Shown piece after piece: positions 48,023-56,219 of a stretch of DNA of 64,000 nucleotides. This stretch comes from Dechloromonas agitata is5. GTDB taxonomy: Bacteria; Pseudomonadota; Gammaproteobacteria; Burkholderiales; Rhodocyclaceae. A program made the position numbers and the translations under genes. Where the stretch lies: assembly GCF_000519045.1 (NCBI RefSeq), contig NZ_KI912532.1, positions 1,798,001 to 1,862,000 on the forward strand, read 5' to 3'. How positions within the stretch are numbered: position 1 is the stretch's first letter; each line of letters begins with the position of its first letter. Below the pieces are notes generated by a model, which was not told the DNA's origin, made no database searches, and saw only the letters and a program-made list of their open reading frames with translations.

Positions 48023-49012
48023 GTGAGCTACGGACATTACATCAAGGAGATCGGGCGGGGCGCCCAAGGCGCCCGCGATCTCACCCAGGAAGACGCCCGC
48101 CAGCTCTATGCGGCGATGCTCGACGGTGGCGTACCGGATCTTGAACTGGGCGCCATCATCGTCGCCCTGCGCGTCAAGGGCGAGTCGCTCGACGAAATGC
48201 TCGGCTTCCTGGCGGCGACCGACGAACGCACACACCCGCTCGAAATGCCCCCGGGGCGCGGCCGGCCGGTCGTCCTGCCGACCTACAACGGAGCGCGCAA
48301 GGAAGCCAACCTGACGCCGCTGCTTGCCCTGCTGCTGCAGCGCTTTGGCGTGCCCGTCCTGGTCCATGGCCTGATCGAGGGCTACGGGCGGGTGACCTCG
48401 GCGCACATTTTTCGCGAACTGGGTGTGCTCCCCGTCGCCTCGCCCCATCAGGCGCAGGCAGCGCTCGACGACAAGGGGCTGGCCTTCATGCCCTTGAGCG
48501 CCCTCTGCCCCGGCATCCATAACCTGCTGTCGCTGCGCGCCCGGATGGGCGTCCGCAACAGCGCGCACAGCCTGGTCAAGCTGCTCGATCCCTTCCATGG
48601 CGATGCTGTCCTGGTCGCGCCGGCAACGCATCCGGACTTCATCGACCTGATGCGCAACATCATGCTGGTGCGCGGCCAGCACGGCCTGCTGCTGCGCGGC
48701 ACCGAGGGCGAACCCTACGCCAATGCCAAGCGCCGGCCGCGCCTCGAGCATGTGCATGACGGGGTTGCCGAAGTGCTGTTCGAAGCCGAGCACGAAAGCC
48801 TGCGCACCTTGCCCAACCTGCCGGAAGCGGCCGATGCGGCGAGCACCGCACGCTGGATACGCCGCGTCCTCGACAAGCAGATTCCGCTGCCCACGCCCAT
48901 CGCCAACCAGCTGGCCTGCCTGCTCTTCGCCTCGGGCTATGCGGCCGACCTGAACCAGGCCAAGGCCATCGTTGCGGTCGAGGCGACCGGCCTGCTGGTC
49001 GGCGGCAACTAA
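48023..49012 (+). CDS. ybiB: YbiB-like protein (TrpD2, anthranilate phosphoribosyltransferase fold)
   Basis: A 329-residue member of the glycosyltransferase family 3/YbiB group. The helical N-domain (EDARQLYAAMLDGGVPDLEL) resembles TrpD. YbiB binds single- or double-stranded DNA and RNA and has no phosphoribosyltransferase activity; it is LexA-controlled in E. coli. The GTG start at 48023 follows AAAGGAG. It is just 18 bases behind nasA and is thus probably in the nitrate operon, although its role there is unknown. Confidence 0.8.
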   Translation: MSYGHYIKEIGRGAQGARDLTQEDARQLYAAMLDGGVPDLELGAIIVALRVKGESLDEMLGFLAATDERTHPLEMPPGRGRPVVLPTYNGARKEANLTPLLALLLQRFGVPVLVHGLIEGYGRVTSAHIFRELGVLPVASPHQAQAALDDKGLAFMPLSALCPGIHNLLSLRARMGVRNSAHSLVKLLDPFHGDAVLVAPATHPDFIDLMRNIMLVRGQHGLLLRGTEGEPYANAKRRPRLEHVHDGVAEVLFEAEHESLRTLPNLPEAADAASTARWIRRVLDKQIPLPTPIANQLACLLFASGYAADLNQAKAIVAVEATGLLVGGN

Positions 49013-49238
49013 GCCGCACAGCCGCGACACGACGCAAAGGGCCAGAGGGCAAACCGGAGGACCGCCGCGCGGGGCAAAAACAGCCCGCTTGCCTGCTTGT
49101 CGGTGCAGCCCCCTTTGGCGTCCCTCCGCGCCCGCTGCCGGTGCGTTGAAATCGTTCGTTTGAGGCTGAGTTTCACCGGCCCAGCCAGTTTCTCTGCTTC
49201 CGCTTCCCGGCTCAAACCTGCACCGCCATAGCCCAGCA
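49013..49238. other. Intergenic region upstream of the nirB control sites
   Basis: The first 226 bases of the 436-base gap before nirB hold no gene I can support. Isolated NtrC-like half-sites (GGTGCA at 49102, GGTGCG at 49140, TGCACC at 49219) suggest more weak binding. A stem GCGGGGC/GCCCGC with one bulged G, near 49067-49088, might mark the end of the upstream transcript but lacks a T-run. Confidence 0.4.
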
Positions 49239-49255
49239 TGCACCGCACTGGTGCG
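49239..49255. promoter_or_regulatory. NtrC binding site upstream of nirB
   Basis: TGCACCGCACTGGTGCG: TGCACC and GGTGCG around a five-base spacer, matching the NtrC consensus TGCACY-N5-RGTGCA at 11 of 12 positions. Its centre is about 99 bases upstream of the predicted sigma-54 transcription start. Confidence 0.8.
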
Positions 49256-49319
49256 GCGAAGTCCGGGCAACGCCCGGGCGATGCGCTGCCGACCCCGATA
49301 AATCAAGGGTTTGGCGGGC

Positions 49320-49334
49320 TGGCACGCGGATTGC
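49320..49334 (+). promoter_or_regulatory. Sigma-54 promoter of nirB
   Basis: TGGCACGCGGATTGC is an exact match to TGGCAC-N5-TTGC. Transcription would start near 49346, giving a leader of about 103 bases. Confidence 0.9.
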
Positions 49335-49360
49335 GATAACTCCCCCGAAGCAGCGAATCA

Positions 49361-49428
49361 ACCGCCAACGGGGGCGGTCCGATGGCAACGACGCCATGCG
49401 CTGGAAACAATTTGCACCGCCAGGTGCG
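49361..49428 (+). promoter_or_regulatory. ANTAR (NasT) antitermination leader of nirB
   Basis: Two hexaloop hairpins three bases apart. P1: ACCGCC (49361-49366), loop AACGGG, GGCGGT (49373-49378). P2: ATGGC (49382-49386), loop AACGAC, GCCAT (49393-49397). Both loops have A at position 1 and G at position 4, the ANTAR recognition rule. A third hairpin, GCACC-GCCA-GGTGC (49414-49427), sits about 20 bases before the start. No T-run follows it, so the point of control after P2 is less clear than in the nrtA leader. Confidence 0.75.
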
Positions 49429-49448
49429 CGCAACGTTGGAGCCCAAAC

Positions 49449-51893
49449 ATGAGCAAACCCCGTCTCGTCCTGATCGGTAACGGCATGGCCGGTGTCCGTA
49501 CCGTCGAAGAACTGCTGAAGATCAAGCCGGATCACTACGACATCACCATCTTCGGTGCCGAGCCGCACCCGAACTACAACCGCATCCTGCTTTCCCCGGT
49601 CCTGGCCGGCGAAATGCAGATCAAGGACATCATCCTCAACGAACTCGACTGGTACGCCGCCAACAACATCACGCTGCATACCGGTAAGGAGGTGGTCCGC
49701 ATCGATCGCGTCAAGCGCAAGGTCATCGCCGCCGACGGCTTGGAGGTGCCCTACGACCGCCTGCTCATCGCCACCGGTTCGACCCCCTTCATGCTGCCCA
49801 TCCCGGGCAATGATCTGCCCGGTGTCATCGGCTACCGCGATATCAAGGACACCGACGAGATGATCGCCACGGCGGCCAGGCACAAGCACGCGGTAGTCAT
49901 CGGCGGCGGCCTGCTCGGCCTGGAGGCGGCCAACGGCCTCAAGCTGCGCGGCATGGATGTGACGGTGGTCCATCTCGGCCCGTGGTTGCTCGAACGCCAG
50001 CTCGACGAGGTGGCCGGCCAGATGCTGCAGAAATCGTTGGAGGACAAGGGCCTCAAGTTCCTGCTGTCTACCCAGACGGAAGCACTGATCCAGGGCGAGA
50101 GCGGTCGCGTCGCCGCGGTCCGCTTCAAGGGCGGCATGCAGATTCCGGCCGACCTGGTGGTGATGGCTGCCGGCATCCGCCCCAACTACGCACTGGCCGA
50201 GGCTGCGGGCATCTACTGCAACCGCGGCGTCGTGGTGAACGACACGATGCAGACCTACGATCCGAAAATCTATGCCGTCGGCGAATGCGTCAGCCACCGC
50301 GGCATCGCCTACGGCCTGGTCGCCCCGCTCTTCGAGCAGGCCAAGGTCGCCGCCAACCATCTGGCTGGCTACGGCATCGGCCGTTACACCGGCTCGGTGA
50401 CCTCGACCAAACTCAAGGTCACCGGCATCGATCTCTTCTCGGCCGGCAATTTCATGGGCGGCGAGGGCACCGAGGAAATCGTCCTCAACGACCCCTACGG
50501 CGGCGTGTACAAGAAGCTGGTACTCAAGGAAAACAAGCTCGTCGGCGGCGTCATGTACGGCGATACGGCGGACGGCCCGTGGTACTTCCAGTTGCTCAAG
50601 GACCAGCGGGATATCCACGACATTCGCGATTCGCTGATTTTCGGCCAGAGCCTGGTCGGCGACGTCGGCCACGCCGGCAACAGCAAGGCGGCCGACATGC
50701 CGGATTCGGCCGAGGTCTGCGGTTGCAACGGCGTGACCAAGGGCTGCATCGTCAAGGCGATCAAGGAAAAGGGCCTCTTTACGCTGGACGAGGTCAAGAA
50801 ACACACCAAGGCGGCTTCGTCCTGCGGCTCCTGCGCCGGCCTGGTCGAGCAGATCCTGGCGTCGACCATCGGCGGCGCCTACACGCCGGCGGCGCTCGAC
50901 AGCAAGCCGGTTTGCGGCTGCACCGACCATTCGCACAAGGTGGTGCGCGAGGCGATCTTCAAGGAGCACCTGACCCGCAAGGAAGCGGTGTTCGAGATCC
51001 TCAACTGGAAGACGCCGAACGGCTGCGACAAGTGTCGCCCGGCCATCAATTACTACCTGATCTCGAGCTGGCCGCATGAGGCGAAGGACGATGCGCAGTC
51101 GCGCTTCATCAATGAGCGGGCCCACGCCAACATCCAGAAGGACGGCACCTACTCCGTCGTGCCGCGCATGTGGGGCGGCCTGACCACACCGGCCGAACTG
51201 CGCGCCATCGCCGATGCGGCCGAGAAATACAACGTGCCCACCGTCAAGGTGACCGGCGGCCAGCGGATCGACCTGCTCGGCGTCAAGAAGGAAGACCTGC
51301 CCGCCATGTGGGCCGACCTCAACGCCGCGGGGATGGTCTCCGGCCACGCCTACGGCAAGTCGATCCGCACCGTGAAAACCTGCGTCGGCGCCGAGCACTG
51401 CCGCTTCGGCACGCAATTGGCCATGGACATGGGCGTCAAGCTGGAGAAGATGTTGTTCGACATGTACGCCCCGCACAAGGTCAAGCTGGCCGTCTCCGGC
51501 TGCCCGCGCAACTGCGCCGAAGCCGGCATCAAGGACGTCGGCGTGATCGGCGTCGATTCCGGCTACGAGCTCTACATCGGCGGCAACGGCGGCATCAAGA
51601 CCGAGGTCGCGCAGTTCCTGTGCAAGGTGAAGAGCGACGAGGAGGTCATGGAATATGCCGGCGCCTTCCTGCAGCTTTACCGCGAGGAGGGCTGGTACCT
51701 GGAGCGCACCTGCCACTACCTCGACCGTGTCGGTCTCGACTACGTCAAGGGCAGGATCCTGGAAGACGAGGAAGGGCGCAAGGCCTATTACTTCCGCCTG
51801 CTCGATTCGCTGAAGGACGCCAGGGACCCGTGGCAGACCTCGCGCGAGGCAGAACCGATCAAGCAATTCATCCCGATCAAGCTGGAAGCTTAA
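49449..51893 (+). CDS. nirB: Assimilatory nitrite reductase [NAD(P)H], large subunit
   Basis: An 814-residue cytoplasmic enzyme reducing nitrite to ammonium with six electrons from NAD(P)H. An FAD/NAD domain opens RLVLIGNGMAGVRTVEEL; the NAD motif is VVIGGGLLGLEAANGL. Two BFD-like [2Fe-2S] regions follow (CGCNGVTKGC...CGSC and CGCTDHSH...CDKC). The C-terminal siroheme/[4Fe-4S] domain has C645, C651, C685 and C689 in CVGAEHC and CPRNC. It needs siroheme, and the chelatase gene at 60038 supplies the last step. It is followed by nirD and nirC. Confidence 0.96.
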   Translation: MSKPRLVLIGNGMAGVRTVEELLKIKPDHYDITIFGAEPHPNYNRILLSPVLAGEMQIKDIILNELDWYAANNITLHTGKEVVRIDRVKRKVIAADGLEVPYDRLLIATGSTPFMLPIPGNDLPGVIGYRDIKDTDEMIATAARHKHAVVIGGGLLGLEAANGLKLRGMDVTVVHLGPWLLERQLDEVAGQMLQKSLEDKGLKFLLSTQTEALIQGESGRVAAVRFKGGMQIPADLVVMAAGIRPNYALAEAAGIYCNRGVVVNDTMQTYDPKIYAVGECVSHRGIAYGLVAPLFEQAKVAANHLAGYGIGRYTGSVTSTKLKVTGIDLFSAGNFMGGEGTEEIVLNDPYGGVYKKLVLKENKLVGGVMYGDTADGPWYFQLLKDQRDIHDIRDSLIFGQSLVGDVGHAGNSKAADMPDSAEVCGCNGVTKGCIVKAIKEKGLFTLDEVKKHTKAASSCGSCAGLVEQILASTIGGAYTPAALDSKPVCGCTDHSHKVVREAIFKEHLTRKEAVFEILNWKTPNGCDKCRPAINYYLISSWPHEAKDDAQSRFINERAHANIQKDGTYSVVPRMWGGLTTPAELRAIADAAEKYNVPTVKVTGGQRIDLLGVKKEDLPAMWADLNAAGMVSGHAYGKSIRTVKTCVGAEHCRFGTQLAMDMGVKLEKMLFDMYAPHKVKLAVSGCPRNCAEAGIKDVGVIGVDSGYELYIGGNGGIKTEVAQFLCKVKSDEEVMEYAGAFLQLYREEGWYLERTCHYLDRVGLDYVKGRILEDEEGRKAYYFRLLDSLKDARDPWQTSREAEPIKQFIPIKLEA

Positions 51894-51904
51894 ACAGCAG
51901 GGTG

Positions 51905-51932
51905 GGTTGCTCGCCATGCTTCGCTAGCAACC
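51905..51932. other. Intercistronic hairpin between nirB and nirD
   Basis: GGTTGCT (51905-51911) and AGCAACC (51926-51932) form a seven-base stem. No T-run follows; it may stabilise the nirB message. Confidence 0.4.
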
Positions 51933-51979
51933 AACCCCTCACGACCAACAGCTAGCAACTAACGACTAGGTACTGAACC

Positions 51980-52288
51980 ATGAACTGGAAACTGATCTGC
52001 AAACTCGACGACATCCCGCAACTTGGCTCCCGCGTCGTGCAGCGCGCTACGGGGGGCGACATCGCCGTCTTCCGCACTGCGGACGACGAGGTCTTCGCCA
52101 TGCACGACAAGTGCCCGCACAAGGGCGGCCCGCTGTCGCAGGGCATCGTCCATGGCCGGCGCGTCACCTGCCCGCTGCACGGCTGGAACATCGGCCTCGA
52201 CGACGGTCATGCCGTCGCACCGGATATTGGCCGCTGCGACACCTTCAAGGTCAAGGTCGAGCACGGCGACGTCTACCTGGCCGTTTGA
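51980..52288 (+). CDS. nirD: Nitrite reductase small subunit with complete Rieske motif
   Basis: A 102-residue Rieske-fold protein. The cluster ligands are all present: CPH in HDKCPHKGG and CPLHG in TCPLHGW, spaced as in true Rieske proteins. E. coli NirD has the fold but lacks the cluster, so this one is like NasE of Bacillus and could relay electrons to NirB. It starts 86 bases after nirB. Confidence 0.92.
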   Translation: MNWKLICKLDDIPQLGSRVVQRATGGDIAVFRTADDEVFAMHDKCPHKGGPLSQGIVHGRRVTCPLHGWNIGLDDGHAVAPDIGRCDTFKVKVEHGDVYLAV

Positions 52289-52318
52289 CGCCTGGCGGAA
52301 AGCAATGCGTCGGTTGTT

Positions 52319-52339
52319 CCGCCCTGCAGAGCAGGGCGG
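52319..52339. other. Intercistronic hairpin between nirD and nirC
   Basis: Perfect nine-base stem CCGCCCTGC / GCAGGGCGG with loop AGA. Without a T-run it is more likely a stability or processing element than a terminator. Confidence 0.5.
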
Positions 52340-52379
52340 GGCCGCCCAAGGAACAATTCAATTCATCAAGGAAACCATC

Positions 52380-53192
52380 ATGGCCTATCTTGCCCCTACC
52401 GAGTTCGTCACCAAGATGATCGACGCCGGCGAGTCGAAAATCTTCATGTCCACCCGCGATACCCTGATCCGTGCCTACATGGCCGGTGCCATCCTGTCGC
52501 TCGCCGCCGCCTTCGCGGTCACCGTCACCGTCCAGACCGGCCAGCCGCTGGTGGGCGCGATGCTTTTCCCGGTCGGCTTCATCCTCCTCTACCTGCTCGG
52601 CTTCGACCTCCTGACCGGGGTGTTTACGCTGTGCCCGCTGGCCTTGATCGACAAACGTCCGGGCGTGACGATGAACGGCATCCTGCGCAACTGGGGCCTG
52701 GTCTTCACCGGCAACTTCGCTGGTGCGCTGACCGTGGCGGTCATGATGGCCATCATCTGGACTTTCGGTTTTACCGAAGCGCCGAATGCCGTTGCCCAGA
52801 AGATCGGTACGATTGGCGAAGGCCGCACGGTCGGTTATTCGGCGCACGGCGCGGCCGGCATGCTGACGCTGTTCATCCGCGGCGTGCTGTGCAACTGGAT
52901 GGTGTCGACCGGCGTCGTCTGCGCCATGATCTGCACCAACGTCACCGGCAAGGTCGTGGCCATGTGGATGCCGATCATGCTCTTCTTCTACATGGGTTTC
53001 GAGCACTCCATCGTCAACATGTTCCTGTTCCCGTCCGGCCTGATGCTCGGTGGCAACTTCACGATCATGGATTACCTGATCTGGAACGAGATTCCGACCG
53101 TGCTGGGTAATCTCGTCGGTGGCCTGCTCTTCGTCGGCCTGACGATGTATTCGACCCACGTGCGCACCGCACCGAAGCGCAAGCCGGCCTGA
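52380..53192 (+). CDS. nirC: Formate/nitrite transporter family channel (NirC-like)
   Basis: A 270-residue inner-membrane protein with six hydrophobic segments in the FocA/NirC family. It contains the FNT signature LIRGVLCNWMVSTGVVCAMI and the conserved GFEHSIVNMFLFP. The position behind nirBD makes nitrite import or export the likely job, keeping toxic nitrite in balance with its reduction. Confidence 0.9.
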   Translation: MAYLAPTEFVTKMIDAGESKIFMSTRDTLIRAYMAGAILSLAAAFAVTVTVQTGQPLVGAMLFPVGFILLYLLGFDLLTGVFTLCPLALIDKRPGVTMNGILRNWGLVFTGNFAGALTVAVMMAIIWTFGFTEAPNAVAQKIGTIGEGRTVGYSAHGAAGMLTLFIRGVLCNWMVSTGVVCAMICTNVTGKVVAMWMPIMLFFYMGFEHSIVNMFLFPSGLMLGGNFTIMDYLIWNEIPTVLGNLVGGLLFVGLTMYSTHVRTAPKRKPA

Positions 53193-53208
53193 TTTCGCCG
53201 GGCGACCC

Positions 53209-53240
53209 GGGCGGCCCGGCCGTTTGGCGAGGGCCGCCCG
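53209..53240. other. GC-rich hairpin after nirC
   Basis: Ten-base stem CGGGCGGCCC / GGGCCGCCCG with a twelve-base loop. There is no T-run; it could reduce read-through into the kinase gene. Confidence 0.4.
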
Positions 53241-53271
53241 CATTGAATCCGCGCAGCCCACTCGATCTGCC

Positions 53272-54999
53272 ATGGCACACCATCTGAACATCTCCCTCGG
53301 CCAGTATTCCGACAAGGGACGCAAGCCGTGTAATCAGGATTTTCACGGCGCCTGCCTGCCGCGCGAGCCGCAGCTCGGTGCCAAGGGCATCGCCGTGGCG
53401 CTGGCCGACGGCATCAGCAGCAGCGAGGTCAGCCAGGAGGCCGCCCAGTCGGCGGTGACCGGCTTTCTTGAGGATTACTACTGCACCTCGGACGCCTGGT
53501 CGGTCAAGAAATCCGGCGAGCATGTGCTGACGGCAGTCAACTCCTGGCTGCACGCCCAGACCCAGCAGAGCCAGCACCGCTACAACCGGGAGCGCGGCTA
53601 CGTGTGCACCTTCAGCGCCCTGGTCATCAAGTCCACCACGGCACACCTGTTCCATGTCGGCGATGCCCGCATCTACCGGCTGCGCGGTGGTAGCCTGGAG
53701 CAACTGACCGAGGATCACCGGGTCCGCGTGTCGTCGCAGCAGAGCTACTTGGCGCGGGCATTGGGCATGGATCGCAAGGTGGAGATCGATTACCTGTCGT
53801 TGCAACTGGAAATCGGCGATCTCTTCCTGCTGGCGACCGATGGCGTCTATGAACATACCGACGCGCTGTGCGTCCGCTCGGCGCTCGACAGCGCGCCCGA
53901 TCTCGATGCCGCGGCTCGGGCGATCGGCGAGCAGGCACTCCGCCGGGGCAGTGGCGACAACCTGACGGTGCAACTGGTGCGCATCGACGGCCTGGCCGCG
54001 CCGGAGGCCAACGAGGTTTATCGCCAGCTTTCCGAGCTGCCCTGCCCGCCACTGCTCGAAGCGCGCGACAGCTTCGACGGCTACCAGATCGTCCGCGTCA
54101 TCAAGCGGGGCAGTCGCAGCCACATTTACCTGGCGGTCGATTCGGCGAGTGGCGAGCGGGTGGTGATCAAGGCCCCGTCGGTCGACATGCAGGCCAGCCC
54201 GGCAGCCCTCGAACGTTTCCTGCTGGAGGAGTGGATCGCCCGCCGCATCAACAGCCCGCACGTGCTGAAGCCCTGTTCGCAGACCCGGCAGCGCCACTAC
54301 ATCTACGTCGTCACCGAATACATTGAGGGACAGACCCTGGCCCAGTGGCTGATCGACAACCCGCGGCCCGACCTGCCCGTCGTGCGCGGCCTCCTCGAGC
54401 AGATCGCCAAGGGTCTGCAGGCCTTCCACCGGCTGGAGATGGTTTATCAGGACCTGAAGCCGGACAACATCATGATCGACGCCACGGGCACCGTGAAGAT
54501 CATCGATTTCGGCGCCACCCGCGTCGCCGGCATCGAGGAAATCGCCTCGCCTATCGCCCAGATCAACCTGCTCGGCGCCGCCCTCTATGCTGCGCCGGAG
54601 TACTTCCTCGGCGAAGCGGGCAGCGCGCGTGCCGATCTCTATTCGCTCGGCGTCATCGCCTACCAGATGCTGTCCGGTGATTTTCCCTACGGCACCCAGG
54701 TGCCCAAGTCGCGTACCCGGGCAGCGCAGAAAAAACTGGCCTACAAGAGCGTGCTCCGCGAAGACCGCGAAATCCCCGCCTGGGTGGACGACGCCATCGC
54801 CAAGGCGGTACACCCCGATCCCTACCAGCGCTACGAGGAAATCTCGGAATTCATCTTCGACCTGCATCACCCGAACCAAGCCTTCCTCAGCAAGACCCGG
54901 CCGCCGCTGATCGAACGGCATCCGGTGCTGTTCTGGAAGAGCGTGTCGTTCGTGCTGTTGCTCCTGGTGATGGTGCTCGGCGTGGGGCGTTTTCACTGA
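53272..54999 (+). CDS. Fused PP2C phosphatase and Ser/Thr protein kinase with C-terminal membrane anchor
   Basis: A 575-residue protein. The N-terminal PP2C domain has SDKGRKPCNQD, VALADGIS and the metal aspartates in GDNLTVQLVRID. A kinase domain follows from about residue 265, with GSRSHIYLAVD as a modified glycine loop, the lysine in VVIKAPS, the catalytic loop MVYQDLKPDN (YQD in place of HRD) and IIDFGATRV (DFG). It ends in a single membrane helix (VSFVLLLLVMVLGVG). Such fusions recur beside nitrate assimilation genes in proteobacteria; a role in tuning uptake or reduction is inferred, with no target known. Confidence 0.88.
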   Translation: MAHHLNISLGQYSDKGRKPCNQDFHGACLPREPQLGAKGIAVALADGISSSEVSQEAAQSAVTGFLEDYYCTSDAWSVKKSGEHVLTAVNSWLHAQTQQSQHRYNRERGYVCTFSALVIKSTTAHLFHVGDARIYRLRGGSLEQLTEDHRVRVSSQQSYLARALGMDRKVEIDYLSLQLEIGDLFLLATDGVYEHTDALCVRSALDSAPDLDAAARAIGEQALRRGSGDNLTVQLVRIDGLAAPEANEVYRQLSELPCPPLLEARDSFDGYQIVRVIKRGSRSHIYLAVDSASGERVVIKAPSVDMQASPAALERFLLEEWIARRINSPHVLKPCSQTRQRHYIYVVTEYIEGQTLAQWLIDNPRPDLPVVRGLLEQIAKGLQAFHRLEMVYQDLKPDNIMIDATGTVKIIDFGATRVAGIEEIASPIAQINLLGAALYAAPEYFLGEAGSARADLYSLGVIAYQMLSGDFPYGTQVPKSRTRAAQKKLAYKSVLREDREIPAWVDDAIAKAVHPDPYQRYEEISEFIFDLHHPNQAFLSKTRPPLIERHPVLFWKSVSFVLLLLVMVLGVGRFH

Positions 55000-55075
55000 A
55001 TTGTGGTTCGTCCGCCAGAAGGAGCGCAGGCAAGGCGATTGAATCGGCGGGGGAAATGGGGGCTAGCGCAAGGCA

Positions 55076-55094
55076 GAGGCTGTGCGACGTATTC
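55076..55094 (+). repeat. 19-base direct repeat, copy A, upstream of the FtsZ-like gene
   Basis: GAGGCTGTGCGACGTATTC. It matches copy B (56220-56238) at 18 of 19 positions, the last 14 being identical. It ends 54 bases before the FtsZ-like start. Confidence 0.7.
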
Positions 55095-55148
55095 GGTCTG
55101 GCTTGTCCGGGATAGTGGATGCCGTAACAACCACGTCCGGAGGTAAGA

Positions 55149-56210
55149 GTGAATCGTCGAGAATTCTTGAAAAGGCTGGCGCTGTCGGCCGGGGCGTCCG
55201 TCGCGCTGCCGGCCGCAGCGGTTTGGGATAAGTTCGGTGTCGAGGCATTTCCGCTCAAGGCCCCGTCGTATGCCGGCCATCTCATGGTCAACGGAAGCGC
55301 TCCGGCGATTGGCATGGTGGCGGTGGGGAGTGGGGCATGCGGCATGTTGCGGAACTGGCCGGGGAATTCGCCTGCGCTTCAGCGCCGTGTGGCCATCGAC
55401 ACCAGCCCCTTCGTTCTCCATCGTACGCAGGCCGATCGTTCGGTCAGGGTGGGGCAGGCCGCTGAAAAAATTTCCGACCCCAAGACACTGCGCCTGCAGG
55501 CCAGGGCGGCGCAAGCAGAAATCCGTGATGCTCTGGCGGGACTCGATCTGATCTGGCTGCTCAGCAGCCAGGGGGGGAACGCCGGTACCGGGATTGCACC
55601 GATCGTGGCGGAGGTGGCCAGGGCGTTGGCTATTCCGGTGATCGCCGTGTCGGTGACCCCCTTTGCCTTTGAGGGCGAGCGAAGAAGTCAGGTCGCCCGC
55701 GCCGGGCTGAATGCCATCACGCGCCGCGTCATGGCCTCGATTGAACTGCCCAATGAAGCCTACGTCACGGACGATGACGATGAAACGCTCGAGACGGTAT
55801 TGGGGCGAGTCACCAGCGATCTCGAGCAGCTCTATCGCGCGACGACCTTGGTACTCGGGCCGCAAGGCCTGATCGGTGTCGATTTGGCGGATGTCCGGGC
55901 CGTGACGGCGCGTGCTCAGGGGGCGCTGGCCGTCGGCCACGGTGCTGCCAGCGGACCGGAAGCCTTGCGTGCGGCCTGTTCTGCGGCAGCGAATCACCGC
56001 CTTCTCGGTGAGGATCGCCTGCTCCAGGCCAAAGGCGCATTCGTTGCGGTCGAGTTGAAGTCCGACCGGGGGGCCATGAGCAGCGTCGGCCAACTCATGC
56101 AGGCCATGGGCTTGGCGGTCAACGATCCCGCTGCCCTGTTGATCTACGGGCTGGCGGTCGAGCCCGATTTGCCGAGCGATGTCCGGATTTCCATCATGGC
56201 AGCACTGTGA
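55149..56210 (+). CDS. FtsZ-like GTPase-fold protein with twin-arginine leader
   Basis: A 353-residue divergent FtsZ/tubulin homologue. The nucleotide loops are recognisable: VAVGSGACG (58-65) for the first glycine loop, QGGNAGTGIAPIVAEVARAL (141-160) for the tubulin signature GGGTGTG, and TPFAFEGERR (170-179). The T7 loop GVDLADVR keeps D245 and D248, which would be the catalytic pair, but the usual asparagine before them is glycine. The N-terminus is NRREFLKRLALSAGASVALP, a canonical Tat leader, not present in FtsZ. The GTG start at 55149 is supported by GGAGGT. The gene stands inside the nitrate locus with no cell-division neighbour. Its function is unknown; export of a GTPase fold would be unusual. 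Confidence 0.75.
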   Translation: MNRREFLKRLALSAGASVALPAAAVWDKFGVEAFPLKAPSYAGHLMVNGSAPAIGMVAVGSGACGMLRNWPGNSPALQRRVAIDTSPFVLHRTQADRSVRVGQAAEKISDPKTLRLQARAAQAEIRDALAGLDLIWLLSSQGGNAGTGIAPIVAEVARALAIPVIAVSVTPFAFEGERRSQVARAGLNAITRRVMASIELPNEAYVTDDDDETLETVLGRVTSDLEQLYRATTLVLGPQGLIGVDLADVRAVTARAQGALAVGHGAASGPEALRAACSAAANHRLLGEDRLLQAKGAFVAVELKSDRGAMSSVGQLMQAMGLAVNDPAALLIYGLAVEPDLPSDVRISIMAAL

Positions 56211-56219
56211 ATCCGACGG

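Noticed and set aside
49212..51917. Minus-strand frame of 901 codons opposite nirB
   Set aside because: Antisense shadow of a complete nitrite reductase gene.
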